Positions 24,768 to 34,189 of a stretch of 64,000 bases of DNA are shown piece after piece. The position numbers and the translations under genes were made by a program. Below the pieces are notes generated by a model. That model was not told where the DNA came from, searched no databases, and saw only the letters and a program-made list of their open reading frames with translations. The stretch comes from Microbacterium suwonense (GTDB lineage Bacteria > Actinomycetota > Actinomycetes > Actinomycetales > Microbacteriaceae). Every line of letters begins with the position of its first letter. Within the stretch, counting starts at the first letter, position 1. Location: the NCBI RefSeq assembly GCF_030296555.1, contig NZ_AP027728.1:2852001-2916000 (forward strand), in the 5' to 3' direction.

Positions 24768-25650
24768 CCCGCATCGCGTTCCTCGGACTGGGACACATGG
24801 GCCTGCCCATGGCCGTGAACCTCGTCGAGGCCGGCCACGAAGTGCACGGCTTCGACCTCGTGCCCGCCGCTGTCGACGCGGCGCGCACCGCCGGCATCCC
24901 GGTGGCGGCCAGCGGAGCGGATGCCGTGGCCGATGCGGATGTCGTGATCACGATGTTCCCCGCCGGGAAGCATGTCATCGCGGCCTATCAGGACGAGCTG
25001 CTGGCTGCCGCGAGACCGGGCACATTGTTCATCGAGTCGTCGACCATCGCCGTGGACGAGGCGCGCAGTGCGCATCAGCTGGCCGTCGACGCGGGGCACC
25101 GCAACATCGACGCCCCCGTCTCGGGCGGCGTGGTGGGTGCCGAGGCCGGAACGCTGGCGTTCATGGTCGGCGGGGCCGAGGACGACTTCGCGGCGGCGCT
25201 GCCGCTGCTGGAAGTGATGGGCAAGCGCATCGTGCACTGCGGTGGACCCGGTCTCGGTCAGGCCGCGAAGGTGTGCAACAACATGATTCTCGGCATCTCG
25301 CAGATCGCCGTCGCCGAGGCGTTCGTGCTGGCTGAGCGACTCGGGCTGGAGCATCAGGCGATGTACGACGTCGTGTCGCAGGCGTCCGGTCAGTGCTGGG
25401 CGCTCACCACCAACTGCCCTGTGCCGGGGCCGGTGCCCGCCAGCCCCGCGAACCGCGATTACCAGCCCGGCTTCGCCGGCGCCCTGATGGCGAAGGACCT
25501 CGGGCTCGCGTTGCAGGCGATCGAGCAGACGTCGACGGATGCCAGGATGGGCCGTCTCGCGCAGGAGCTTTACGCCGCCTTCGCCGATGGCGAGGAGCGG
25601 GGCGCGACTTCTCCGGCATCATCACCGACATCCGCGCCGGCACCGTCTGA
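24764..25650 (+). CDS. mmsB: 3-hydroxyisobutyrate dehydrogenase (frameshifted)
   Basis: About 295 residues after repair. An NAD-dependent beta-hydroxyacid dehydrogenase of valine catabolism. It shows FLGLGHMGLPMAVNL (residues 5-19, NAD-binding plus family signature), APVSGGVVGAEAGTLAFMVGG near 120, and GQAAKVCNNMILG near 168 with the catalytic Lys. The frame is lost near 25601-25606: one added C gives GEERGRDFSGIITDIRAGTV and the stop at 25648-25650, the usual C-terminus. ATGA overlap couples it to the acyl-CoA dehydrogenase gene. Confidence 0.9.
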
Positions 25651-25654
25651 CAAG

Positions 25655-25721
25655 CCCGTCTATTTGGCGCTCGTGCACGGCTTCTGCGGCGTGTCGCGTG
25701 CACGAGCGCCAAATAGACGGG
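25655..25721. repeat. Perfect 24-bp intergenic palindrome
   Basis: Arms at 25655-25678 and 25698-25721 pair without mismatch; loop of 19 bases. Core TATTTGGCGCTCGTGCAC. It lies 4 bases after the mmsB stop and before the enoyl-CoA hydratase gene in the same direction, so it may end the first transcript. Confidence 0.92.
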
Positions 25722-25797
25722 TGGTCGGTGTGGCCCGGTGAGCTCGGGCACCTGGAATACTGGAGGGGTCGCAGTGCCGCGGCTGAGGGAGTGACAC

Positions 25798-26573
25798 ATG
25801 GCTGATTACGAGACGATCCTTGTCGAGCAGCGAGGACGAGTGGGGTGGATCACCCTGAACCGGCCGGAGGCGCTCAACGCGCTGAACGGCCAGGTCTCCC
25901 AGGAGGTCGCCGCCGCGGCATCCGCCTTCGATTCCGACGAGAGCATCGGCGCGATCGTCGTCACCGGCTCCGAGAAGGCCTTCGCCGCCGGGGCAGACAT
26001 CAAGGAGATGGAGTCCAAGACCGGTGCCGAGATGCTCGACACCGACCACTTCGGGGCCTGGACGCGCTTCGCCGCCGTGCGCACCCCCGTCATCGCCGCC
26101 GTCGCCGGCTACGCGCTGGGCGGCGGATGCGAGCTGGCGATGATGTGCGACATCATCCTCGCCGCCGACAGTGCCACCTTCGGCCAGCCCGAGATCAACC
26201 TCGGCGTCATCCCCGGCATGGGCGGCACGCAGCGGCTCATCCGCGCCGTCGGCTACTACAAGGCTGCGGAGCTCGTGCTGTCCGGCCGGCTGATCAAGGC
26301 CGACGAGGCCGAGCGCATCGGACTCGTGTCGCGTGTGGTGCCGGCATCCGATCTGCTCGACGAGGCGACGAAGCTGTCCGAGACCATCGCGTCGAAGTCG
26401 CTGCCGTCGCTGTACGCCGCGAAGGCGACGCTGGATGCCGCCATGGAGACCACCCTCGAGGCCGGGCTCACCGTCGAGAAGCGCGCGTTCGCCGCCCTGT
26501 TCGACACCGCCGACCAGAAGGAGGGGATGGCTGCCTTCCGCGAGAAGCGCCCCCTCACTTCCAGCACAGGTGA
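25798..26573 (+). CDS. Enoyl-CoA hydratase/isomerase family protein (frameshifted)
   Basis: About 258 residues after repair. A crotonase-fold enzyme with [11 protein letters not shown] (oxyanion-hole region, near 65), [17 protein letters not shown] (near 103) and the two catalytic-type acidic positions in [17 protein letters not shown] (near 131-147). It probably hydrates enoyl-CoA such as methacrylyl-CoA in the valine pathway or beta-oxidation. The frame breaks in a run of five C at 26550-26554; one added C gives EKRPPHFQHR and the stop at 26571-26573. GAGGGAG lies 7 bases before the ATG. Confidence 0.9.
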
Positions 26574-27022
26574 TCGCGGTGACGACCGACACGCTTCCGG
26601 AGGACACCGACCTGACACTGTCGGAGGCCGATCGTCGAGAACTCGTGGAGTGGACCATCGCCTGCGCCGAGCGGATGCTGCCGCTGTTCTTCGCGGAACG
26701 GCCCGACGATGTGCGCCCGCGGGAGGCGCTGGATGCCGCGCGGGCGTTCCTGCGCGGGGAGATGACCATCGAAGCCGTGCGCGAGAAGGCGTTCGCCAGC
26801 CATGCCGCCGCCCGCGAGGCAGGAGACCCCGGAGCGCTGGCCGCGGCGCGGGTGTGCGGGCAGGCCGCAGCCGTGGCGCACATGGCCGGCCACGCACGGC
26901 AGGTGCCGCGGTACACGGCCAAGGCGTTCCCGGGCGATCGCTCCCGCCGTGACGAGGAGCTCGCCTGGCAGCGGATGAACGTACCCGACCGCTTCGACCG
27001 CTACGTGTACGACGGGGATTGA
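26570..27022 (+). CDS. Imm-5-like putative immunity-family protein
   Basis: About 150 residues, alpha-helical and Ala-rich, resembling the family annotated as putative immunity protein (Imm-5-like): [46 protein letters not shown] and YTAKAF. The GTG at 26570 overlaps the enoyl-CoA hydratase stop (GTGA); a GTG at 26579 is the alternative. No toxin or secretion gene lies beside it, so a true immunity role is doubtful and the protein may be a stand-alone housekeeping member. It ends 15 bases before a tandem palindromic array. Confidence 0.5.
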   Translation: MIAVTTDTLPEDTDLTLSEADRRELVEWTIACAERMLPLFFAERPDDVRPREALDAARAFLRGEMTIEAVREKAFASHAAAREAGDPGALAAARVCGQAAAVAHMAGHARQVPRYTAKAFPGDRSRRDEELAWQRMNVPDRFDRYVYDGD

Positions 27023-27036
27023 GGCCTGGCCCGGGC

Positions 27037-27200
27037 GCGAGACTTCTCCTGGGGTGCGAGACATCTCCTGGGGTGCGAGACATCTCCTGGGGCGCGAGAC
27101 TTCTCTTGGGGCACGAGACTTCTTCGTAGGGTTGCGAGACTTCCTTTCGAGCACGAGACATGGCGCAGCGCAGCATGTCTCGTGCCCGAAGAGAAGTCTC
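27037..27200. repeat. Tandem array of a 19-bp palindromic half-unit (array 1)
   Basis: Units GCGAGACTTCTCCTGGGGT repeat with 19-base spacing at 27037, 27056, 27075 and 27094, then with wider spacing near 27113, 27134 and 27152. The array closes with an inverted copy: CACGAGACATG at 27152-27162 pairs with CATGTCTCGTG at 27174-27184. It fills the convergent gap between the Imm-5-like and YdeI-like genes. Array 2 at 45808-45955 has the complementary unit. Confidence 0.88.
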
Positions 27201-27218
27201 AGCGGAGGGCGCCGGGCG

Positions 27219-27662
27219 TCAGCCTCGTAGATCAGCAAGGGCCTTCGCGAGGCGGCGCTCGCGGGTGGCATCCTGCTTCGCGTCGGCGATCAAGCGGGCG
27301 ATCTCCTTGCGGCGCGAGTAGGACAGCGCGTCGAAGGCCGCTTTCGCGGTGGAATCGGATGCCAGGGCCGCGGCCAGTGCATCCGGAATCTGCACCGTTC
27401 GCTCGGCGGTATCGGAGGCGATGATCACGTCGATCTCGTCGCCCAGCTCCACAGCCATCTCGGCGCGGACGGCCTTGCTGAAGCCGATCAGGTTCTTCCC
27501 GCCCATGCGCGCCAGCCGCAGCCGCGCGGTGCGTTCGCCGATGGTCACGACGACCGGGAATGCCTTGGCCGTGCTCAGCTGCGCGACCTGATCGTCATCG
27601 AGCACGATCGCTCCCGCCGGCCCCATCGCCTCGAGTACCGTGTGCAGCTTCAGCTCGCTCAT
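27219..27662 (-). CDS. YdeI/OmpD-associated, DUF1905-type protein
   Basis: A 147-residue protein with an N-terminal DUF1905-like beta domain (about 5-85, VVVTIGERTARLRLARMGGKNL) and a C-terminal YdeI/OmpD-associated helical domain (FDALSYSRRKEIARLIADAK, about 110-129). The family is widespread and poorly understood; some members are linked to peptide or bacteriocin resistance. It stands between two family-2 repeat regions, transcribed alone on the minus strand. Confidence 0.8.
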   Translation of the reverse strand: MSELKLHTVLEAMGPAGAIVLDDDQVAQLSTAKAFPVVVTIGERTARLRLARMGGKNLIGFSKAVRAEMAVELGDEIDVIIASDTAERTVQIPDALAAALASDSTAKAAFDALSYSRRKEIARLIADAKQDATRERRLAKALADLRG

Positions 27663-27695
27663 GTGGGTCAGCCTAACTTCGGCACCCCGATCGCG

Positions 27696-27761
27696 CGAGA
27701 CTTCCTTCCAGCACGAGCCGGTGCTTCTGCTGGTGAGTCTCGTGCTGGAAGGGAAGTCTCG
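27696..27761. repeat. Inverted repeat of the GAGACTT family
   Basis: Left arm 27696-27717 and right arm 27739-27761 pair over 22 bases with one extra base; core CGAGACTTCCTTCCAGCACG. It shares the CGAGACTTC start with the tandem arrays at 27037 and 45808. It lies just upstream of the YdeI-like start, in the gap to the SRPBCC gene. Confidence 0.85.
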
Positions 27762-27769
27762 GGGTGGGT

Positions 27770-27830
27770 GGGGAACTCTCGGGGAACCTCGGGGCCTCGG
27801 GGAACCTCGGAACCTCGGGACCTCGGAGAA
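27770..27830. repeat. Degenerate short tandem repeat
   Basis: A run of imperfect 8-17-base units built on CTCGGGGAAC and CTCGGGACC variants. It directly follows the inverted repeat at 27696-27761 and looks like slipped-strand expansion. Confidence 0.6.
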
Positions 27831-27863
27831 CTTTGGGGCGGGGAGGAGCGGGCGGAGCGGTGC

Positions 27864-28313
27864 TCAGGAGAAGTGCGCGCTGATGGCGTCGTTGCGCTCG
27901 GTGATGACGCCGATCAGGTGGCGGCGCATCACCACGGCATCCACCAGCCGGCCCAGCGGGCCGAGCGGCGAGCGGAACTCGATGGTGTCGCGCATCAGCG
28001 TCCCGCCGTCGTCGGCGGCGAGGAACTCGTGCGTGTGCAGGAACGAACGGAACGGCCCGCGCGTCTGGCGGTCGCGGAATCGGTGCGGACGGTCGACGTC
28101 GAACACGATCGACGACAGGCGGAATCGGATGCCGAAATGCCGGGCGCTCCAGGTGACCTCGTCGCCCTCGCCCAGCATCCCGCTGGTGGTGCCGGCGACC
28201 GCGCGCTCACCGCGGGAGCTCTGGGATGCCAGGTGCAGTCCGACATCGAGCGACAGATCGAACACAGCCTTCGGAGGAGCCGCGACGATCCGCTCCAGGG
28301 TGAATGACGCCAT
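27864..28313 (-). CDS. SRPBCC-family protein
   Basis: A 149-residue START/Bet v1-like protein (SRPBCC). The start MASFTLERIVAAPPKAVFD fits the first strand and helix; HTHEFLAADDGGTLMRDTIEF and a final helix (VDAVVMRRHLIGVITERN) complete the fold. Such proteins bind hydrophobic ligands or act as polyketide cyclase-like factors; the ligand is unknown. The ATG overlaps the stop of the upstream MarR gene (28313-28315), so the two form a regulator-effector pair. Confidence 0.82.
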   Translation of the reverse strand: MASFTLERIVAAPPKAVFDLSLDVGLHLASQSSRGERAVAGTTSGMLGEGDEVTWSARHFGIRFRLSSIVFDVDRPHRFRDRQTRGPFRSFLHTHEFLAADDGGTLMRDTIEFRSPLGPLGRLVDAVVMRRHLIGVITERNDAISAHFS

Positions 28314-28849
28314 CAGAGCGGATCGGGCACCGGACGCGGATCGGTGAAGTCGCCGGCATTCTTGCGCAGCCGCGCGACGATGCCCACGAGGGCAGTCGCG
28401 TCGTCGGCATCGATGCCCGGGTTGCTGAACACCTCGGTGTTCAGTGCACGCGTCGCCCGTTCGACCAGATCTCGGCCGGCATCGGTGAGCGTCAGCAGAG
28501 CCGCGCGGCCGTCGTGCGGATGCGGTTCGCGCAGCACCAGGCCGTCGCGCACCAGGCGCTCGGCGGTGCTCGTGACACTGGTCGCATGCACCTGCAGGCG
28601 GGCGACCACGCTCGACAGCGGCAGCGTTCCCTCCCGGCTGAAGGCCAGCAGGCGCAAGACCTCGTACCGCGCGAACGAGAGAGCGAAGGGCTTGAGCGCT
28701 GCATCCACCCTTGCCAGCAGCAGCTGCTGCGCGCGCATCACCGAGGTGACCACCGTCATGCCGTCTGCGGCATCCTCCCAACCGTGCGCGAGCCACTGCC
28801 GTTTCGCTTCGGCGAGCGGATCGATCGACAGAGGGCGGGGGCGGGCCAT
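28313..28849 (-). CDS. MarR-family transcriptional regulator
   Basis: A 178-residue winged-helix regulator. The DNA-binding part is recognisable: YEVLRLLAFSREGTLPLSSV, VHATSVTSTAERLVRDGLV and the wing REPHPHDGRAALLTLTDAG (about residues 60-130). It is transcribed divergently from etfB and is coupled to the SRPBCC gene. A dyad TATC-ATTAC-GATA at 28904-28916 in the divergent gap may be its operator. The inducer is unknown. Confidence 0.88.
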   Translation of the reverse strand: MARPRPLSIDPLAEAKRQWLAHGWEDAADGMTVVTSVMRAQQLLLARVDAALKPFALSFARYEVLRLLAFSREGTLPLSSVVARLQVHATSVTSTAERLVRDGLVLREPHPHDGRAALLTLTDAGRDLVERATRALNTEVFSNPGIDADDATALVGIVARLRKNAGDFTDPRPVPDPL

Positions 28850-28892
28850 GGGACTACGTTATCCGTCAGCGACCGGGTTCGTGCGCGGAGCG

Positions 28893-28920
28893 CTGACACT
28901 CAGTATCATTACGATAGGTA
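28893..28920 (+). promoter_or_regulatory. Candidate etf promoter with embedded dyad
   Basis: CTGACA (28893-28898) and TAGGTA (28915-28920) with a 16-base spacer. The dyad TATC-ATTAC-GATA (28904-28916) fills the spacer, where a MarR dimer could block RNA polymerase. GCGAGGAGG lies before the etfB ATG. Confidence 0.4.
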
Positions 28921-28992
28921 TTCAATTCCGTTCCGCGAGTCGAAGCGGCGGGACTCGCCCGACTACAATCGACACAGGCGCGAGGAGGCTCG

Positions 28993-29767
28993 ATGAAGAT
29001 CTATGTCCTGGTGAAAGAAGTCCCCGACACCTACGGCGACCGAAAACTCGATCTCGAGACCGGGCTGGCCGATCGTGCGGCCGGGGATGTCGTGCTCGAC
29101 GAGATCACCGAGCGCGCTCTCGAGGTCGCGCTGACCTATGCGGGCAAGGATCCCGATACCGAGGTGGTCGCGCTGACGATGTCGCCGGAGTCGTCCACGG
29201 CATCCGTTCGTCGTGCTCTGGCGATCGGCGCCGGATCGGCGGTGCACATCGTCGATGAGCAGCTGCGCGGCGCTGACCTCAGCCTGACGGCCGAGACGCT
29301 CGCGGCCGCCATCCGCCGCGGTGAGCCCGACCTCGTGATCACCGGGAACCTCTCCACCGACGGCTCGGGCGGCGTGATCCCGGCGATGCTCGCCGAGCAC
29401 CTCGGCTGGGCGCAGGCCACCGCGCTGAGCGCCGTCGAGATCTCGGCCGACCAGGTCACCGGAACCCGCGCCGGCGATGACGGCACCCAGCAGGTCACAG
29501 CGACCCTGCCCGCGGTCATCTCGATCACCGAGGCGCTTCCGGATGCCCGGTTCCCGAACTTCAAGGGCATCATGGCGGCGAAGAAGAAGCCCTCGAGGTG
29601 CTCTCCTCGCTGATCTGGGCGTCTCGGCCGATCCGGCCGACGCTCCCCACACGATCCTGACGGCGGTCTCCGAGAAGCCGCCGCGCGCCGCCGGAGTCAA
29701 GATCGTCGACGAGGGCGATGCCGCCGAACAGCTCGTCGAGTTCCTCGCGCAGAACAGGCTGGTGTGA
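28993..29767 (+). CDS. etfB: Electron transfer flavoprotein subunit beta (two frameshifts)
   Basis: About 258 residues after repair. EtfB accepts electrons from acyl-CoA dehydrogenases together with EtfA. Seen: [20 protein letters not shown] at the start, [16 protein letters not shown] near 75, and the family block [22 protein letters not shown] near 117-138. Two single C losses lie close together (29590-29592 and 29605-29606). With both restored the sequence reads [20 protein letters not shown] and continues to [14 protein letters not shown]. First gene of the etfB-etfA-cytochrome unit. Confidence 0.92.
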
Positions 29768-29769
29768 CC

Positions 29770-30738
29770 ATGGGCTACCCCGAGAAGTCGATCCTCGTCC
29801 TCGTCGACGTCGACCCGAGCGGCAACGCCGCCAGCAGCACCGCCGCACTGATCGGTGCGGCATCGACGATCGGAGCGCCGGTCGCGCTGATCGTCGGCGG
29901 CACGCCGGAGGCCACGGATGCCGTGACCGCGGCCGGCGCGCAGGTCATCCTCACCGCCGCGGCCGACGCCACCGCGCTCACGGTTCCGATCGTCGACGCG
30001 CTGCAGGCCGCGTATCAGCAGGTTCAGCCGGATGCCGTGCTGATCTCCAACTCGATCAGCGGCCGTGACGCCGCCGGGCGTCTCGCCGTGCGCGAGAGGC
30101 TCGCCCTGTCCGTGGATGCCGTCGGCGTCTCCCGCGATGACGAGGGCATCGTCGCCCACCACTCCGTCTACGGCGGCTCGTTCCTCACGGATTCGGCCCC
30201 CACATTCGGCGCCCCGGTGATCACCGTCCGCCAGGGTGCGGTGGACACCCGAGCCGAGGCGACCACCCCGGTGGTCGAAGAGCTCGCCGTCACGGCATCC
30301 GGTGCCGTCGCAGCCACCGCCGGCGAGATCGCCGCCGAAGAGAAGACCTCCTCGCGCCCCGAGCTGCGCGGCGCGGCGAAGGTCGTCTCGGGAGGACGCG
30401 GACTGGGGTCGAAGGAGAAGTTCGAGCTCGTCGAGCAGCTCGCCGATGCGCTGGGGGCGGCTGTCGGAGCGTCGCGTGCCGCGGTGGATGCCGGATATGT
30501 CCCCTACGCGCACCAGGTCGGTCAGACCGGCGTCTCGGTGTCGCCACAGCTGTACATCGCGCTCGGCATCTCGGGAGCGATCCAGCACCGCGCCGGCATG
30601 CAGACCGCCAAGACGATCGTCGCGATCAACAAGGACGGCGAGGCACCGATCTTCGACGTCGCCGACTTCGGCATCGTCGGTGACGTGTTCACCATCGTGC
30701 CGCAGCTGATCGAGGCGATCGAAGCACGGAAGAAGTAA
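29770..30738 (+). CDS. etfA: Electron transfer flavoprotein subunit alpha
   Basis: A 322-residue FAD-binding subunit. The C-terminal FAD domain is clear: [20 protein letters not shown] (about 213-232), [22 protein letters not shown], then [20 protein letters not shown] and [24 protein letters not shown], each a known EtfA signature. The N-terminal half is the variable alpha/beta domain. It starts two bases after etfB; a GTG at 29764 overlapping the etfB stop is a second option. Two bases separate its stop from the cytochrome gene. Confidence 0.94.
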   Translation: MGYPEKSILVLVDVDPSGNAASSTAALIGAASTIGAPVALIVGGTPEATDAVTAAGAQVILTAAADATALTVPIVDALQAAYQQVQPDAVLISNSISGRDAAGRLAVRERLALSVDAVGVSRDDEGIVAHHSVYGGSFLTDSAPTFGAPVITVRQGAVDTRAEATTPVVEELAVTASGAVAATAGEIAAEEKTSSRPELRGAAKVVSGGRGLGSKEKFELVEQLADALGAAVGASRAAVDAGYVPYAHQVGQTGVSVSPQLYIALGISGAIQHRAGMQTAKTIVAINKDGEAPIFDVADFGIVGDVFTIVPQLIEAIEARKK

Positions 30739-30740
30739 CG

Positions 30741-32510
30741 ATGGCGACCCGGATGCTGCGCCGCGGCCTGCCGCGGGTGAAGGGCGGCGAGGCCTGGCCT
30801 CCCGCCGTTGAGATCGAGGATGCCACCGCACCGGCGGCCGGCGCAGCGGAATCGCCGAGTGTCGCCGCCTCGCCGAGTGCGCCGGGAGCCGCCGAGAGCA
30901 CGGGTGCTCTGCGCACGGAAGCCGTGCAGTCGACGGGATCCGGTGCCGCGGACGTCACGCCTGCGCCGGAATCGTCGACGACGGATGCCGCTCCCGCCCC
31001 GTCCGCGAGCACCGCCCCGTCCGCGAGCACCGCCCCGTCCGCGAGTGCCACGCCCGTCGCCCTGCGCAGGGGTCTCCCGCGCGTTGCCGGCGGAGAGCCC
31101 TGGCCCCCGGCATCCGCCGCCCCGACTGCACCCGTCGCTTCGCCGAGCGCACCGGAACTCGCTGAGAGCACGGCACCTCCGCGCGACGAAGCCGCGCAGT
31201 CGACGGCATCCGGTGCAGTCGACGCGCAGGGCGCCGCTGCCACGCAGACCGACGCCGCAGGCCGGGCCCCAGCCGCTGCGGCGTCCCCGGCATCCGGAAC
31301 CGCCGCCGCAGGCGCCACGCTGCGCCGCGGTCTCCCGCGGGTCGCCGGCGGTGAGCCCTGGCCACCTGCGGGCTCGGCGCACATCCGCGCCACTTCTCAG
31401 CATCCGCTGCAGGAAACGATGGCGCCGTTGCAGGAAACTGCAGCGGATGCCGACGCACCCGCTGCCGACGCACCCACGTCCGCTGCGGTCGCGGTGGCAT
31501 CCGCCAAGCCGGACGTCTCCACCCCGCTGCCGTTCACGCGCACGGTGTGGCAGGGCGCTGCGCCGCGCCACGCCGTGACACCGGAGCGCGAACCGTCGCG
31601 ACTGCGACCGACCTGGCCGCAGGCCATCTCGGGGCTGCTGGCGCTGGCGGGGCTCGGGCTGCTCGCCGTCTCGGCCGTGTTCTTCGTCCGCGCCTTCCTC
31701 AGCACCCCGTTCATGCAGGACTTCCTGGCGACGTACCCCGGTGAGTACCACGTGGACGTCGAGCCCGGATTCGCACCATGGGTGGGCTGGCAGCACTTCT
31801 TCAACATGTTCCTGATGGTGCTGATCATCCGCTCCGGTCTGCGCGTGCGCACCGAGAAGCGTCCGACTGCATTCTGGACAGCACGCGGCAACGCCAAGAG
31901 CAAGATCAGCCTGACGCTGTGGTTCCACCAGGCGCTGGACGTGCTGTGGATGGTCAACGGCGTCGTCTTCGTGGTGCTGCTGTTCGTCACCGGGCACTGG
32001 CTGCGTCTCGTGCCGACCAGCTGGGAGGTCTTCCCGAACGCACTCTCGGCGGGCCTGCAGTACATCTCCTTCGACTGGCCGACCGACAACGGCTGGGTGA
32101 ACTACAACAGCCTGCAGCAGCTGGCCTACTTCACCACGATCTTCCTCGCCGCCCCGCTGGCCGCCATCACCGGATTCCGGATGTCGGGACTGTGGCCGAA
32201 GAAGGCCGAGAAGCTGTCGAAGGCCTACCCGGTGGAGTGGGCACGCGCGCTGCACTTCCCGGTGATGCTGTACTTCGTGGCGTTCATCATCGTGCACGTC
32301 GCGCTGGTCTTCCTCACCGGCGCCCTGCGCAACCTGAACCACATGTTCGCCTCGCAGGGCTCGGTCGACGGCGTGCAGTATGCCGCGAACTGGACCGGCT
32401 TCGGGGTGTTCGTGCTCGCGGTCGTCGTGATCGCCGGAGGCTGGTTCGCTGCGCGGCCGCTGGTGCTCGCACCGATCGCGAAGCTGTTCGGGCAGGTGTC
32501 CGGACGCTGA
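30741..32510 (+). CDS. b-type cytochrome membrane protein with triplicated N-terminal motif
   Basis: A 589-residue protein. Residues 1-285 are Ala/Pro/Ser-rich and carry three copies of [16 protein letters not shown] (6-22, 108-124, 194-210); the spacers between them are also related (AEST...R-EA-QST-SGA-D). Residues 290-580 hold about six membrane helices with several His in or near them ([45 protein letters not shown]), as in cytochrome b561/hydrogenase-type b subunits. Two bases after etfA, so it is probably the membrane partner that passes ETF electrons to menaquinone. That role is inference; no iron-sulfur or flavin domain is present. Confidence 0.75.
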   Translation: MATRMLRRGLPRVKGGEAWPPAVEIEDATAPAAGAAESPSVAASPSAPGAAESTGALRTEAVQSTGSGAADVTPAPESSTTDAAPAPSASTAPSASTAPSASATPVALRRGLPRVAGGEPWPPASAAPTAPVASPSAPELAESTAPPRDEAAQSTASGAVDAQGAAATQTDAAGRAPAAAASPASGTAAAGATLRRGLPRVAGGEPWPPAGSAHIRATSQHPLQETMAPLQETAADADAPAADAPTSAAVAVASAKPDVSTPLPFTRTVWQGAAPRHAVTPEREPSRLRPTWPQAISGLLALAGLGLLAVSAVFFVRAFLSTPFMQDFLATYPGEYHVDVEPGFAPWVGWQHFFNMFLMVLIIRSGLRVRTEKRPTAFWTARGNAKSKISLTLWFHQALDVLWMVNGVVFVVLLFVTGHWLRLVPTSWEVFPNALSAGLQYISFDWPTDNGWVNYNSLQQLAYFTTIFLAAPLAAITGFRMSGLWPKKAEKLSKAYPVEWARALHFPVMLYFVAFIIVHVALVFLTGALRNLNHMFASQGSVDGVQYAANWTGFGVFVLAVVVIAGGWFAARPLVLAPIAKLFGQVSGR

Positions 32511-32647
32511 TCCGCAGTCTTTCCGTTCGCGCAAAGAACGGCGAATCTTGCACGGTCACAGAGCGGATTTCGGCGTGTTCCTTCGCGAGCGGTCAGTAGT
32601 CTGAGCGAAACGTGAACCCGGCGCCGTCGCCGGGTGGAAGGAACACG

Positions 32648-34189
32648 ATGACGCAGATCGGAATCGTGCAGGAGGGGCCGGACGAGGCGCGGGTCGCCGC
32701 GACCCCGGCCACCGTGCAGACCCTGCAGAAGCTCGGCTACCAAGTGGTTGTGGAAGAAGGCGCCGGCGAGCGCTCGTCCTACCCGGATGAGGAGTACCGG
32801 CAGGCGGGAGCGCAGGTCGTCTCGGTGACGGATGCCTGGGCCAGCCCGGTCGTGCTGAAGATCAACGCGCCGACGGATGCCGAGATCGCCCGGCTCTCGG
32901 ACGGTGCCACGCTTATCGCCCTGCTCTCCCCGGCGCTGCGGCCTGAGCTGGTCGAGTCGCTCGCGCAGCGCGGGATCACCGCTCTGGCCCTGGACGCGGT
33001 GCCGCGCATCTCGCGCGCCCAGTCGATGGACGTGCTCAGCTCGATGGCGAACATCGCCGGCTACCGGGCCATCGTCGAGGCCGCCCACGAGTTCGGGCGC
33101 TTCTTCACGGGTCAGGTGACGGCTGCGGGCAAGGTGCCGCCGGCGAAGGTGCTCGTTGCCGGTGCCGGGGTCGCCGGGCTCGCCGCCATCGGCGCGGCCT
33201 CCAGCCTCGGTGCGATCGTGCGTGCCACCGACCCGCGTCCCGAGGTCGCCGATCAGGTCTCCTCCATCGGCGGCACCTACATCCCCGTCGATGTCGAGGT
33301 GGAGAAGTCCGCCGACGGCTACGCCAAGGCGACCAGCGCCGACTACGACCGTCGCGCCGCCGAGATCTACACCGAGCAGGCCGCCGACGTCGACATCATC
33401 GTCACGACGGCGCTCATCCCGGGGCGCGCGGCGCCGCGTCTGATCACGGCATCCGACATCTCCCTCATGAAACCGGGCAGCGTGATCGTCGACATGGCCG
33501 CCGCGCAGGGCGGCAACGTCGAGGGCTCCGTCGCAGGCGAGCGCATCGTCACCGACAACGGCGTGATCATCCTCGGCTACACCGATCTCGCCTCGCGGCT
33601 GGCCGCCCAGGCATCGCAGCTGTACGGCACGAACGTCGCCAACCTCGTCGCCCTGCTCACGCCCGGCAAGGACGGCGCACTCACCCTCGACTTCGACGAC
33701 GTCGTGCAGCGCTCGGTCACCGTTGTCCGCGACGGCGAGGTCACCTGGCCGCCGCCTCCGGTGCAGGTCGCGGCAGCTCCCACGGCATCCGCTCCGACGC
33801 AGGAGCCCACCGCCCTCGCCGAGCCACAGAAGATGTCCGCAGGACGCAGGATCGGGCTCATCGTCGTCGGCATCGCCGCACTGTTCGCGGTGAACGCCTT
33901 CGCCCCCGACCCGCTTCCGCAGCACTTCACCGTGCTGATGCTGTCGGTGGTGATCGGCTTCTACGTGATCGGTAAGGTGCACCATGCGCTGCACACGCCG
34001 CTCATGTCGGTCACCAACGCGATCTCGGGGGTGATCATCGTCGGCGCCATGCTGCAGATCACCGACGCGAATCCCGTGGTGCAGGTGATCGCCGCGGTCG
34101 CGGTGCTCGTGGCCAGCATCAACATCTTCGGCGGCTTCGCCGTCACCCGTCGAATGCTCAGCATGTTCACGAAGGGCGGCACCCAGTGA
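32648..34189 (+). CDS. pntA: NAD(P) transhydrogenase subunit alpha
   Basis: A 513-residue fused alpha subunit. Domain I (about 1-375) binds NAD(H): [16 protein letters not shown] start [37 protein letters not shown] near 130, [17 protein letters not shown] near 175 and [14 protein letters not shown] near 285. A Pro/Ala linker leads to three or four C-terminal membrane helices (about 410-500). GGAAGGA precedes the ATG at 32648. The enzyme couples proton entry to NADPH formation. The gap before it (32511-32647) holds a short CCGTTC...GAACGG stem (32523-32541) that may end the etf transcript. Overlaps pntB by GTGA. Confidence 0.93.
   Translation: MTQIGIVQEGPDEARVAATPATVQTLQKLGYQVVVEEGAGERSSYPDEEYRQAGAQVVSVTDAWASPVVLKINAPTDAEIARLSDGATLIALLSPALRPELVESLAQRGITALALDAVPRISRAQSMDVLSSMANIAGYRAIVEAAHEFGRFFTGQVTAAGKVPPAKVLVAGAGVAGLAAIGAASSLGAIVRATDPRPEVADQVSSIGGTYIPVDVEVEKSADGYAKATSADYDRRAAEIYTEQAADVDIIVTTALIPGRAAPRLITASDISLMKPGSVIVDMAAAQGGNVEGSVAGERIVTDNGVIILGYTDLASRLAAQASQLYGTNVANLVALLTPGKDGALTLDFDDVVQRSVTVVRDGEVTWPPPPVQVAAAPTASAPTQEPTALAEPQKMSAGRRIGLIVVGIAALFAVNAFAPDPLPQHFTVLMLSVVIGFYVIGKVHHALHTPLMSVTNAISGVIIVGAMLQITDANPVVQVIAAVAVLVASINIFGGFAVTRRMLSMFTKGGTQ

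Noticed and set aside
26570..27022. Toxin-immunity locus
   Set aside because: The protein resembles an immunity family, but no polymorphic toxin, secretion gene or antitoxin partner lies nearby.
27037..27200. CRISPR-like array
   Set aside because: Units are 19 bases and contiguous with no unique spacers, and no cas genes are present. The same applies to 45808-45955.
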